From contig RAYQ01000005.1 of assembly GCA_003612395.1 (NCBI GenBank), positions 62,001 to 126,000 of the forward strand: DNA of 64,000 nt, in the 5' to 3' direction. Source of the DNA: Parablautia intestinalis. GTDB taxonomy: Bacteria > Bacillota > Clostridia > Lachnospirales > Lachnospiraceae. Shown here in pieces: positions 1 to 8,614 of this stretch; positions within the stretch are counted from its first letter, which is position 1, and each line of letters starts with the position of its first letter. The position numbers were made by a program, and so were the translations under genes. Under the pieces are notes generated by a model, which was not told where the DNA came from, did not search any database, and saw only the letters and a program-made list of their open reading frames with translations.

Positions 1-1
1 C

Positions 2-1633
2 ATTCCCGCCGGATTTGAAGGGAAAATTCTGGTTCCCTTTTCTCCGGAAGCTGCCCTGTCAGGTGTAAACAGGCAGCTAAAGCCTGATAAATTTCTCTGG
101 TACAGGACAGTTCTTCCCGATGCGTGTGAGCAAACCGCACCAGGTATGCGCCTGCTTCTCCACTTTGGCGCAGTAGATTATGAGGCGGAGGTTTTCGTAA
201 ACGGAACTTTGGCCGCTGCCCATCGGGGCGGCTATCTCCCCTTTCACGCCGATATCACGGATCTGCTGAAAGGCTCCGGCAATGAACTTCTCCTAAAGGT
301 TAAGGATACCACAGGTCTTAAAAGTGAGGCAAGAGGAAAACAAACTCTTGCGCGGGGAGGCATTTTTTATACGGCTCAAAGCGGTATCTGGCAGAGCGTG
401 TGGCTGGAACAGGTTCCCCTCTCTTATATAGAAAATCTCTGGTTTGAGACAGACTATGACAAACGCACAGTGACCGCCCGTATTTCTGCCCACAGGACAG
501 GCGAAATTCCTTCCTTTGCCCTGTCCCTTCTGTGCCGGGGACAGGAAATTCCCTGCCTGGTCTCCTGCGAAACTATTTCCGCCCCGGATCCGGGAACCGT
601 CTTCACCGCTTCTCTTTCCTTTACCATACCGGAGGAGTATTTTCACAGCTGGAGCCCCGAAGATCCTTTTTTGTATGATGTGAAACTTACCTTTGGGAGG
701 GACCAGGTACAAAGCTACTTTGCCATGCGCCTTTTTTCCATAGAAAAACCGGAAAATCAGGAAAACACCGCACCTGTTTTTTGCCTGAATCACAAGCCTT
801 ACTTTTTGATGGGCGTTTTGGATCAGGGATACTGGCCGGATGGCCTTTATACCGCTCCTGCAGATGAGGCCCTTATTTATGACATTGCTGTCATGAAATC
901 TCTTGGTTTTAATATGCTGCGCAAGCACATCAAGGCAGAGTGCGCCAGATGGTACTATCACTGCGATCGTCTCGGCATGATTGTCTGTCAGGATATGGTA
1001 AACGGTGGAAGCCGCTATCACATGCCGGTAATCAGCTATCTCCCCACCCTGTTTCCCCGTATGGCATCCCGTCTCAAGGATTCCCATTACGCCATGCTCT
1101 CACGGAAGGATATGGCGGCAAGGCAGCAGTGGGAACAGGAATGCTTAGAAACCGTTGCATACCTGAAATTCTTCCCTTCCATCGCCATATGGGTTCCCTT
1201 TAACGAGGGATGGGGGCAGTTTGACACCGCCCGTATCACAAACCTGATAAAAGAAGCTGACCCTCACCGTCTGGTTGACTCTGCCAGCGGCTGGTTTGAC
1301 CAAAACTGCGGTGACTTTATCAGTGTGCACAATTATTTCCGCCCTCTTAGCGTCCCCGTAAAAAAATGGGACAGCCGGGCCTTCTTTTTATCCGAATACG
1401 GAGGATATGCCTGCCACATAAAAGGCCATTCCAGTGTAGAAAGGATCTTTGGCTATAAACGTTACAATTCCCTTGCAGACTTTCAAAGCGCTTACCGGAA
1501 TTTAATCGAAAACTCCCTCATGCCCTTAAAGTCCCGGGGCCTTTGCGCAGCCGTATATACCCAGCTTTCCGATGTGGAAGAGGAAGTAAACGGTATTTTA
1601 TCCTATGACCGGAAAATCAACAAATTGTTATAA
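2..1633 (+). CDS. Glycoside hydrolase family 2 protein, 5' end outside window
   Basis: The reading frame is open from base 2, so the gene begins before the window. The visible part starts in the jelly-roll sugar-binding domain, with LWYRTVLP and then FVNG near position 195. An immunoglobulin-like domain and a TIM-barrel catalytic domain follow. The likely acid/base glutamate is in FNEGWGQ (GAG at 1205-1207) and the likely nucleophile in LSEYGG (GAA at 1394-1396), both typical of GH2. The family includes beta-galactosidases, glucuronidases and mannosidases, and I cannot tell the substrate from sequence alone. No signal peptide can be judged because the start is missing. It converges on the MATE gene with only about 40 bases between the stops. 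Confidence 0.88.
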   Translation: MPAGFEGKILVPFSPEAALSGVNRQLKPDKFLWYRTVLPDACEQTAPGMRLLLHFGAVDYEAEVFVNGTLAAAHRGGYLPFHADITDLLKGSGNELLLKVKDTTGLKSEARGKQTLARGGIFYTAQSGIWQSVWLEQVPLSYIENLWFETDYDKRTVTARISAHRTGEIPSFALSLLCRGQEIPCLVSCETISAPDPGTVFTASLSFTIPEEYFHSWSPEDPFLYDVKLTFGRDQVQSYFAMRLFSIEKPENQENTAPVFCLNHKPYFLMGVLDQGYWPDGLYTAPADEALIYDIAVMKSLGFNMLRKHIKAECARWYYHCDRLGMIVCQDMVNGGSRYHMPVISYLPTLFPRMASRLKDSHYAMLSRKDMAARQQWEQECLETVAYLKFFPSIAIWVPFNEGWGQFDTARITNLIKEADPHRLVDSASGWFDQNCGDFISVHNYFRPLSVPVKKWDSRAFFLSEYGGYACHIKGHSSVERIFGYKRYNSLADFQSAYRNLIENSLMPLKSRGLCAAVYTQLSDVEEEVNGILSYDRKINKLL

Positions 1634-1672
1634 CGGATAACTCCGGTAAACATCCTGCGACTTTAACATGCG

Positions 1673-3025
1673 CTAAACCGCCATCATTCTCTGAAGCTTA
1701 CGGCGCACATGAATATAGGCAGGGATTAAGAAAGCATCCGCAAATACCCAGGCCATGGGGCCTGCACAGCATGCTCCCGTAAACCCAAGCATTGGAACCA
1801 AAATCAGACCGGTTAATGTCCTTGCAATCATCTCAAACACACCGGCTAAAATGGCAAAGGTGCTGAATCCCATTCCCTGTATCATAAAGCGGATAATATT
1901 TACCAGCGCCAGAGGAATAAAAAATGCACTGTTAATCACCAAAAGCTTTCTTGCGTTTGCCAGGATTTCCACTTCGCCGGCATCCACAAACAGCATCGCC
2001 AAATCCGCCCCAAAGAAATACATCACCACCAGCGCAATCAGGGAATAACATGCCCCAAGTAAAATGCAGGCCTTTAATCCGCTGTCAAGGCGCTCCAGCT
2101 TTTTGGCTCCTACGTTCTGCCCCCCATAAGTTGCCATGGTAGAGCCCATCGCTTCAAAAGGGCAGCTGAAAAACATGCTCACCTTACCCCCTGCCGTTAC
2201 CGAGGCAACCGCCAGAGAGCCCAGTGTATTTACAGAAGTCTGCAAAACAACTCCGCCAATGGCCGTAATCGAATACTGCAGCCCCATAGGAATTCCCATG
2301 CCGCAAAGTATCTTCATATAATCATGGTTTACCCGCCATTCTTCCCCTGTTATATGCAGAATTTCAAATTTTTTTATCATATAATAAAGGCATAAAAGTC
2401 CGGAAATAAGCTGGGATACCACCGTTGCCACAGCTGCGCCTGCCACACCCATCTTAAAGGCAACAATGCACAAAACGTCCAGCCCGATGTTAAGCCCGGA
2501 AGATAACAGTAAAAATAAAAGAGGTGTCCTGGAATCCCCCATGGAACGGATAATACCGGATAAAATGTTGTACAGATAGGTTGCCGGAATGCCAAGAAAA
2601 ATGATCAGAATATAACTGTAGGCATTCTCAAATATATCTTCCGGTGTATTCATCCATGTCAGAATATTCCTGCAAAGCAGTGCTACCACGATCGTCATGA
2701 CAAACGCAAATATCATAGAAAGCCATGCACTGTTTGCCACAAACGCTCTCATGGCAGAGTAATCCTTTGCGCCAAACTTCTGTGCTACCGGAATGGCAAA
2801 TCCGCTGCACACACCACTGCAAAAGCCAATCACCATAAAATTGACAGAGCCCGTAGCCCCAACTCCCGCCAGCGCCTCGACACCCAGAAACTGTCCTACA
2901 ATAATCGTGTCAACCACACTATAAAACTGTTGGCATAGAAAGCCCAATAAAAGCGGTATCGAAAACCCCAGTATCAGCTTCATGGGCGAACCCACTGTCA
3001 TGTCTCTTGTCAAATTCTTCGCCAT
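1673..3025 (-). CDS. MATE family multidrug/Na+ efflux transporter
   Basis: The 450-residue protein has about twelve hydrophobic segments and the duplicated MatE fold. It opens with MKLILGFSIPLLLGFLCQ and has the VDTIIVGQFLG stretch typical of the DinF/NorM-like Firmicute branch. MATE proteins export drugs or metabolites in exchange for sodium or protons at the cytoplasmic membrane. The start is an ATG with AGGAGG about eight bases upstream. It is a single-gene unit pointing left, and nothing near it indicates the substrate. Family assignment is secure, function is not. Confidence 0.92.
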   Translation of the reverse strand: MAKNLTRDMTVGSPMKLILGFSIPLLLGFLCQQFYSVVDTIIVGQFLGVEALAGVGATGSVNFMVIGFCSGVCSGFAIPVAQKFGAKDYSAMRAFVANSAWLSMIFAFVMTIVVALLCRNILTWMNTPEDIFENAYSYILIIFLGIPATYLYNILSGIIRSMGDSRTPLLFLLLSSGLNIGLDVLCIVAFKMGVAGAAVATVVSQLISGLLCLYYMIKKFEILHITGEEWRVNHDYMKILCGMGIPMGLQYSITAIGGVVLQTSVNTLGSLAVASVTAGGKVSMFFSCPFEAMGSTMATYGGQNVGAKKLERLDSGLKACILLGACYSLIALVVMYFFGADLAMLFVDAGEVEILANARKLLVINSAFFIPLALVNIIRFMIQGMGFSTFAILAGVFEMIARTLTGLILVPMLGFTGACCAGPMAWVFADAFLIPAYIHVRRKLQRMMAV

Positions 3026-3382
3026 ACTCTTATCCTCCTGAAGGCCAAATACGCTCGCGGCATCCTTCCTCTGCAGCCGTCAAGCCCTGGTTAGGACTTG
3101 CCTGACACTCTGCTTTTATGCTGCCCTTTTTGCTGCCTGCGAGAATCAAATAAGAGTATAATCATATTTGCTCCAAAAGAATAGTATTATTTTTCACAAA
3201 AAAAGAGGAAATCTCCTGCCTATAAAAGTACTTTTTACCTGCACTTGCCAGAAGGCGCAGGCGCAGTAACGAAAGGCAGGCGGATGCTGTGCGCAATCCG
3301 CCTGCCTTTCATCCATACAATACAGAAAATCCCTGCTCCCTGTACTGCTATGCTTTTTGACTTTATTCCATTTTAATAACGA
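3026..3382. other. Intergenic region between MATE gene and isomerase operon
   Basis: It holds the ribosome site and presumably the promoter of the leftward MATE gene, plus the strong hairpin at 3271-3310. I see no further coding potential. Confidence 0.6.
3271..3310 (-). terminator. Hairpin, probable terminator of the lacI-kinase-isomerase operon
   Basis: A perfect 15-bp inverted repeat (arms 3271-3285 and 3296-3310, beginning GAAAGGCAGGCGGAT) encloses a 10-base loop. It lies about 75 bases past the isomerase stop. There is no clean U-run next to it in the leftward direction, so termination is likely but not certain. Confidence 0.6.
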
Positions 3383-4870
3383 TTACACTGCAAAAGGATT
3401 TTCTGACTGGTACAGCATTCCCTTCGGCCTGTTAAATCCAATCTCCTGCGCCTCTACGCCAATATATTTAAACACTTCAAATAAAGCCTTTCCATAGTGG
3501 CCAAAAGCTACCGCTCCATGATGAGGGTAATTGCCTTCGATCAGTACATGACGGTAAAATCTTCCCATCTCGGGAATTGCGAACACGCCAATGCCGCCGA
3601 AGGATTTGGTCGCTACCGGCAGAACCTCGCCGTGAGCAATATAGGCACGCAGCTTGCAGTCGGCAGTGGACTGTAAACGGTAGAAGGTAATGTCTCCGGG
3701 AACAATATCACCCTCTAACGTCCCGTTGGTAACTTCCACCGGAAGTGACCTTGCCATAATCATCTGATTCTTCATGCTGCATGCCGAGAGCTTCTTAGAG
3801 CATGTATTTCCACAGTGGAATCCCATGAAAGTATCTTTATGTGTATATTCAAATTTGCCCTTAATCGCTTCATCATACATATCATCCGGCACGGTGTTGT
3901 TGATATCAAGCAGCGTAACAATGTCATCACTTACCGCAGTCCCGATAAACTCGCTTAAAGCTCCGTAAATATCCACTTCACAGGAAACAGGAATTCCCAT
4001 GCCTGTAAGACGGCTGTTTACATAACAGGGCACAAAGCCAAACTGTGTCTGGAAAGCAGGCCAGCACTTTCCGGCAATGGCGACATACTCGCGATACCCC
4101 TTATGAGCCTCCACCCAGTCAAGAAGCGTCAGCTCATACTGTGCCAGCTTACTTAAAATTTCAGGTTTCTTGTTACCCTCTCCAAGCTCCTGCTCCATTT
4201 CCTTAATCTTTGCAGGAATTCTCTCATCCCCTTCATGCTTGTTGAAAGCTTCGAACAAGTCAAGCTCGGAATTTTCTTCAATCTCCACGCCCAGATCATA
4301 AAGAGGCTTAATAGGCGCATTGCATGCAAGGAAGTTAAGGGGTCTTGGGCCAAAGCTGATGATCTTAAGGCTCTTTAATCCCACAATGGCTCTTGCAATC
4401 GGCACAAATTCATGAATCATGTCCGCGCATTCCCCGGCGGTTCCCACAGGGTATTCAGGAATATATGCCTTTACATTACGCAGCCTTAAATTGTAGCTTG
4501 CATTTAACATTCCACAGTAAGCATCTCCGCGTCCCCCTACCAGATCGTTTTGAGATTCCTCGGAGGCAGCTACAAACATAGCCGGTCCGTCAAAATGCTT
4601 TGCAAGCAGTGTCTCGGAAATCTCAGGTCCAAAATTTCCAAGATATACGCAGAGCGCATTACAGCCCTCTTTCCTGATGTCCTCAAGAGCCTGCACCATA
4701 TGGATTTCACTTTCCACAATACAGACAGGACACTCGTAGATGTCTGCCGCATCATATTTTGTTTTGTAAGCCTCCACCAGAGCTTTCCTTCTGTTAACGG
4801 ACAGCTCTTCTGGGAAACAGTCACGGCTTACCGCAACGATTCCGATTTTTACTTTTGGTAAATTGTTCAT
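3383..4870 (-). CDS. L-fucose/L-arabinose isomerase family protein
   Basis: This 495-residue protein resembles the ketol isomerases of the FucI/AraA superfamily. The N-terminal Rossmann-like part starts KVKIGIVAVSRDCFPEEL, and the C-terminal part has HCGNTCS and late FGGIGVF and HHGAVAFGHYG stretches where the metal and substrate residues should lie. The family interconverts aldoses and ketoses, and lyxose, arabinose, fucose or a related sugar is possible. It is the last gene of a leftward operon after LacI regulator, xylulokinase-type kinase and DUF4867. The likely route is aldose to ketose, then ketose 5-phosphate. The start has GGAGGATTGG upstream. Confidence 0.85.
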   Translation of the reverse strand: MNNLPKVKIGIVAVSRDCFPEELSVNRRKALVEAYKTKYDAADIYECPVCIVESEIHMVQALEDIRKEGCNALCVYLGNFGPEISETLLAKHFDGPAMFVAASEESQNDLVGGRGDAYCGMLNASYNLRLRNVKAYIPEYPVGTAGECADMIHEFVPIARAIVGLKSLKIISFGPRPLNFLACNAPIKPLYDLGVEIEENSELDLFEAFNKHEGDERIPAKIKEMEQELGEGNKKPEILSKLAQYELTLLDWVEAHKGYREYVAIAGKCWPAFQTQFGFVPCYVNSRLTGMGIPVSCEVDIYGALSEFIGTAVSDDIVTLLDINNTVPDDMYDEAIKGKFEYTHKDTFMGFHCGNTCSKKLSACSMKNQMIMARSLPVEVTNGTLEGDIVPGDITFYRLQSTADCKLRAYIAHGEVLPVATKSFGGIGVFAIPEMGRFYRHVLIEGNYPHHGAVAFGHYGKALFEVFKYIGVEAQEIGFNRPKGMLYQSENPFAV

Positions 4871-4899
4871 TTTTCCAATCCTCCTGTTTTATATTTTTT

Positions 4900-5523
4900 T
4901 CATTCCTTAACACAAAGATTTTTGCCTGTAAGTCCCATAGGGCTGCCCTCTGGCAGACCGCCTTGCGGATGACCCAAAAGCCATTTATTCTTAGCAGTCA
5001 AATGACCGTCCTCTCCCCCTGCATGGCCTTTTTCCAAATCAAGGTTCGTACCCTTAGGAAGCACAATTGTCACCTTGAATCCCGCCCCGTTAACGCCGCA
5101 GGGCGCATAGTGCAGGGTAGTTGCATATATTTCCACTCCGGTCCCCTTCGGCAGCAAAAATGCTTCGGCCTTTGCCGTATCATAGGTAAAATCATCTACA
5201 ATATCCTGCTGGCTGCCTAAAATCAAAATTGCATCTGTTGCCGCCACATTCACCTCAGAGCTTTTGTGATACTCAAGGGCATTCAGCATGGAATTGTGGC
5301 CGTTGCAATAGCCGGTCTGAACGGGCAGCTCCCCAAAGGTTTTCACCGTCAGTTCCTGCGTCACCGGAAGTTCTTCAAGGGCCCTAAGGCCGGGAACATA
5401 CTCAACGCCCTCCGGCAGAGGCGTCTTCTCCTCCATAACCTTCACAAGGCCGGAAAAATCAATGTCTTTTATTACCTTACCGTATTTTTTGAATCGTTCA
5501 TCAGTTATACTATAAATCTCCAT
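4900..5523 (-). CDS. DUF4867 family protein
   Basis: The 207-residue protein matches the DUF4867 family that often accompanies sugar isomerase/kinase operons in Lachnospiraceae. It looks like a beta-rich, cupin-like protein, with phrases such as FGELPVQTGYCNGHNSMLNA and LPKGTGVEIYATTLHYAPC. The histidines and glutamates could bind metal or sugar, but no reaction is established. The gene lies 29 bases upstream of the isomerase and downstream of the kinase, which suggests it handles the same sugar, perhaps as a mutarotase- or isomerase-like helper. That role is inference from position. Confidence 0.8.
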   Translation of the reverse strand: MEIYSITDERFKKYGKVIKDIDFSGLVKVMEEKTPLPEGVEYVPGLRALEELPVTQELTVKTFGELPVQTGYCNGHNSMLNALEYHKSSEVNVAATDAILILGSQQDIVDDFTYDTAKAEAFLLPKGTGVEIYATTLHYAPCGVNGAGFKVTIVLPKGTNLDLEKGHAGGEDGHLTAKNKWLLGHPQGGLPEGSPMGLTGKNLCVKE

Positions 5524-5647
5524 ATTCTACCCCGTTTCTGCGCTGCTATATTGCGCAAATCCATATATAGCTTACAAATTTGTGGATGCAGCGCGGACAC
5601 AAACAATACATACAACAATTGATAAAATCGGCCGCCAGGCTGATTTT

Positions 5648-7123
5648 TCAATTTTTGATAATATCAAACAGCGGTTTGCAGGCCGGATATATTTCCTTAA
5701 ACTGCTGATACCTGGCCTCATATTTTTCCACCAGAGCCGGATCCGGATCCACAGTGTCCACAATCCTGACAATTTTTGCAGCGGCCTCCTCCACGTTCTT
5801 ATACTCGCCGCAGGCCACGGCTGCCAGCATAGCGCCGCCTAAGGCAGGCCCTTCCTCGCTCTCAATCACATCCACTTTCAAATTCAGAATATTGGCAATC
5901 ATCTTTTTCCACAGAGGGCTCTTTGCGCCGCCGCCGCAAATCTTTGTCCGTTCCAAATGAATGCCAAGGGATTTTGCAACTTCCAGGGAATCCCGCAGAG
6001 CAAAAGCCACCCCTTCTAAAACTGCCTGTGTCATGTCCGACCTTTTGGTATCCATGGTCATGCCGATAAAGGTGCCCCTTGCATTAGGATTGTTGTGAGG
6101 GGAGCGCTCCCCCATCAGATAAGGCAGAAAATATACATGATTTTCCCCTAAGCCTGTAATCTCCTGCTGCTCTTTCCCGTATTCTCCTGTTCCGATAATA
6201 TCTTCCATCCACCATTTATTGCAGGATGCCGCGCTTAACATACAGCCCATCAAATGATAATATCCATCCGCATGTGCAAAAGCATGGAGCGCGTTATAGG
6301 TATCCACGCCAAACTTTTTGGAAGAAATAAAAATCGTTCCGCTGGTTCCAAGGGAAATATTGCACATACCTTCCCCCACGGTACCTGTTCCCACTGCTGC
6401 CGCTGCATTGTCTCCTGCGCCTGCTGCCACCTTCACATTTTCTGACAGACCTAATGCTTGTGCAATCTCCTTTTTCAGCCTTCCCACACACTCATAACTC
6501 TCAAAAAGCTTAGGAAGCATTTCCTCTCTGATCCCGCAAATATCGCACATTTGAGCCGACCATCTGCGGTTTTTCACATCCAGAAGCAGCATACCTGAAG
6601 CATCGGAAAAATCCGTGCAGTGCACGCCCGTCAGCTTATAGGCAATATAATCCTTGGGCAGCATGATCTTACGGATTTTTGCAAAGTTTTCCGGCTCCTT
6701 GTTTTTGACCCACAAAATTTTAGGCGCCGTAAATCCTGTAAAGGAAATGTTAGCCGTGTACTCTGAGAGCTTTTCTTTTCCTATTACATTATTCAGGTAA
6801 TCGCACTCCTCAAAGGTTCTGCCATCATTCCATAAGAGCGCCGGGCGGATTACCTCATCATTCTCGTCCAAAATGACAAGCCCGTGCATCTGCCCGCCGA
6901 AACTTATTCCGGCAACCTGACTTTTGTCCGCACCCTGAACCAGCTCCTTTATCCCTTCCATCGTCTGTACAAACCAATCCTCCGGTTTTTGTTCCGACCA
7001 TCCCGGGTTGGGGAAAAAGATCGGATACTCTTTAGACACAATCTTTTGTATCTTTCCTTCCCCGTCCATTAAAAGCAGTTTCACTGCACTGGTTCCCAAA
7101 TCAACACCTATATACAGCATCAT
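5648..7123 (-). CDS. xylB: Xylulokinase-type FGGY carbohydrate kinase
   Basis: The protein is about 490 residues, the normal size for FGGY kinases. The N-terminal phosphate motif is YIGVDLGTSAVK, SFGGQMHGLV matches the XylB substrate signature, and the second ATPase half shows GAGDNAAAAVGTG and KICGGGAKSPLW. It would phosphorylate a ketopentose such as D-xylulose with ATP in the cytoplasm. Two in-frame ATGs follow one AGGAGG. The second (7120) has the better six-base spacing. It is the second gene of the operon, 48 bases after the LacI regulator. Xylulose is the best guess, but the isomerase partner is fucose/arabinose-like, so another ketose is possible. Confidence 0.85.
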   Translation of the reverse strand: MMLYIGVDLGTSAVKLLLMDGEGKIQKIVSKEYPIFFPNPGWSEQKPEDWFVQTMEGIKELVQGADKSQVAGISFGGQMHGLVILDENDEVIRPALLWNDGRTFEECDYLNNVIGKEKLSEYTANISFTGFTAPKILWVKNKEPENFAKIRKIMLPKDYIAYKLTGVHCTDFSDASGMLLLDVKNRRWSAQMCDICGIREEMLPKLFESYECVGRLKKEIAQALGLSENVKVAAGAGDNAAAAVGTGTVGEGMCNISLGTSGTIFISSKKFGVDTYNALHAFAHADGYYHLMGCMLSAASCNKWWMEDIIGTGEYGKEQQEITGLGENHVYFLPYLMGERSPHNNPNARGTFIGMTMDTKRSDMTQAVLEGVAFALRDSLEVAKSLGIHLERTKICGGGAKSPLWKKMIANILNLKVDVIESEEGPALGGAMLAAVACGEYKNVEEAAAKIVRIVDTVDPDPALVEKYEARYQQFKEIYPACKPLFDIIKN

Positions 7124-7171
7124 AACCCTCCTTTTTATTTTATAGTTTATAAAGAAACTCCTTTAGTATCT

Positions 7172-8260
7172 TTATGCCTGTATACCCATTTTATGGTTCC
7201 CCTGAAAGTAACAAAGATTGCCTCCTGTAACGATCTCCAATTTGGAATAAAATTTTCTTTTTTCCGGAAGCAGTCCATAGCACATTTCCTCAAACAACAG
7301 CTTTATTCCCATATAAGCCTGCCTGCTCAGCTCCTGATAAATCACCGCATCAATAACAGAATCTGCAATATCCTGTTCGATCTCCCCAAACAAGTCAAAA
7401 CCTACCAGCTTAAGTTCCTTCCTGCCGCAGTCCCGAAGGGCTTTCGCTGCCATATCAAGCCGGTATGTCAAATCAAAAATACCCTTAAGAGCCGGCTCCT
7501 TTTCCACACGGCTGCAAACTTCCCGATAAACCGCCTCCCCTTCTGACAGGTCATGCACCACAGGAAGGACCTGACATCCGGAATATTCCTTTATCTTATC
7601 CAAAAATCCCTTTAATCTGGCCTGAATATCCTGATTGTTGTGATACTCTCCGGTCACCGGAATAAAAATTTGGCCTTTTTCCGGCAGCATCTTCCCTAAA
7701 AGCTCTGCCGCCAGAAAACCGCTTCTGTAATAATCCACACCCACATAGAAATTGCAGAAGCTATCGTCATTGTCTTCAAAATCACGGCTTAAGAGAACAA
7801 CCCGGCAGTCCATGCTCCTTAAACGGCCTAAAATTTTCTTTATAATCTGCCTGTCGGAAAATGCCAGCACAAAGCTCCTTACCCCCTGTTCCAGCATCTT
7901 TTCCACGCCTTCCATCTGCTGCCAAGGCTTTTCCACATCAAATTCCGAAATGATAACGCTCAGCCCGTCATCCCCAAACTCCCTGACTGCCCTGCCAATT
8001 CCCTCCCGCACCTTAGGCGAAAAATAATTGGCGCTTCTTGAACGGAATCCGGAATAGCCGATGGTATACTGCCTGTTAAGAGCAAGATTCCTGGCGTTTT
8101 TATTCTCAACATAATGATACCTTTCCAAAGCTTCTGTCACTATCGTCCGCGTTCTTTCGCTGACATTTCCTTTACCTTTTAAGACCTTGTATATGGTAGT
8201 TCTGGAAATACCAATCTCTGCAGAGATCCCTTCTAAAGTCATCCGTGTAATTTTTTCCAT
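7172..8260 (-). CDS. LacI family transcriptional regulator
   Basis: The N-terminal helix-turn-helix is clear (LEGISAEIGISRTTIYKVLKG, residues about 9-29), followed by the hinge region and a periplasmic-binding-protein-like sensor domain to about residue 350. LacI regulators bind palindromic operators and release them when the sugar binds. It is the first gene of its operon and two CACGTG-centred operators lie upstream, so autoregulation with the kinase and isomerase is likely. The hinge has NARNLALNRQ in place of the usual more alanine-rich helix, a mild deviation. Confidence 0.92.
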   Translation of the reverse strand: MEKITRMTLEGISAEIGISRTTIYKVLKGKGNVSERTRTIVTEALERYHYVENKNARNLALNRQYTIGYSGFRSRSANYFSPKVREGIGRAVREFGDDGLSVIISEFDVEKPWQQMEGVEKMLEQGVRSFVLAFSDRQIIKKILGRLRSMDCRVVLLSRDFEDNDDSFCNFYVGVDYYRSGFLAAELLGKMLPEKGQIFIPVTGEYHNNQDIQARLKGFLDKIKEYSGCQVLPVVHDLSEGEAVYREVCSRVEKEPALKGIFDLTYRLDMAAKALRDCGRKELKLVGFDLFGEIEQDIADSVIDAVIYQELSRQAYMGIKLLFEEMCYGLLPEKRKFYSKLEIVTGGNLCYFQGNHKMGIQA

Positions 8261-8401
8261 CAGGCACTCTCTTTCATGATGTAATATATAGCTGACAGCC
8301 TCCTTGCATCAAAGGATATTTTCTGTAAACTGACAGAAAATTTAGCTAGTATTCTATCAAAATCGCAAAACAAGAACAGGCCAGGCAATGAAATCCGATT
8401 G

Positions 8402-8433
8402 TTAACACGTGTTAAATCTATATTAGCACGTGC
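8402..8433. promoter_or_regulatory. Tandem LacI-type operators upstream of the regulator
   Basis: A perfect 14-bp palindrome TTAACACGTGTTAA lies at 8402-8415. A second site with core GCACGTGC lies at 8426-8433 and shares the left half TTAGCACGTG. The centres are 21 bp apart, two helical turns, so two dimers would sit on the same DNA face. They lie about 140 bases upstream of the LacI gene start and could also be reached from the flagellin side. Confidence 0.72.
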
Positions 8434-8541
8434 ACCATGCTCCGTCAATCTAAACCTTTCCTAAAAGGATTAAATTCGTTACGCTCTTTGGGCCAAACAC
8501 GTACTTATCAGACCTTGGAAAATATCTTTACGCCAGAATCT

Positions 8542-8568
8542 TAAGAATCAGGAAATATAATCCGATAT
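8542..8568 (+). promoter_or_regulatory. Sigma-28 (SigD) flagellar promoter of flagellin
   Basis: TAAG at 8542-8545 and TCCGATAT at 8561-8568 are separated by 15 bases. This matches the TAAA-N15-GCCGATAT consensus of sigma-28 with one change in each box. The flagellin ATG follows 46 bases later with AGGAGG at 8598-8603. Confidence 0.85.
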
Positions 8569-8614
8569 AAACTTTATTAGGAGTATACGTTTTATTCAGG
8601 AGGAATTATAAACT

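Noticed and set aside
293-1087. Long minus-strand frame of 264 codons opposite the GH2 gene
   Set aside because: It lies entirely over clear GH2 coding sequence on the other strand, has no ribosome site and no recognisable motif.
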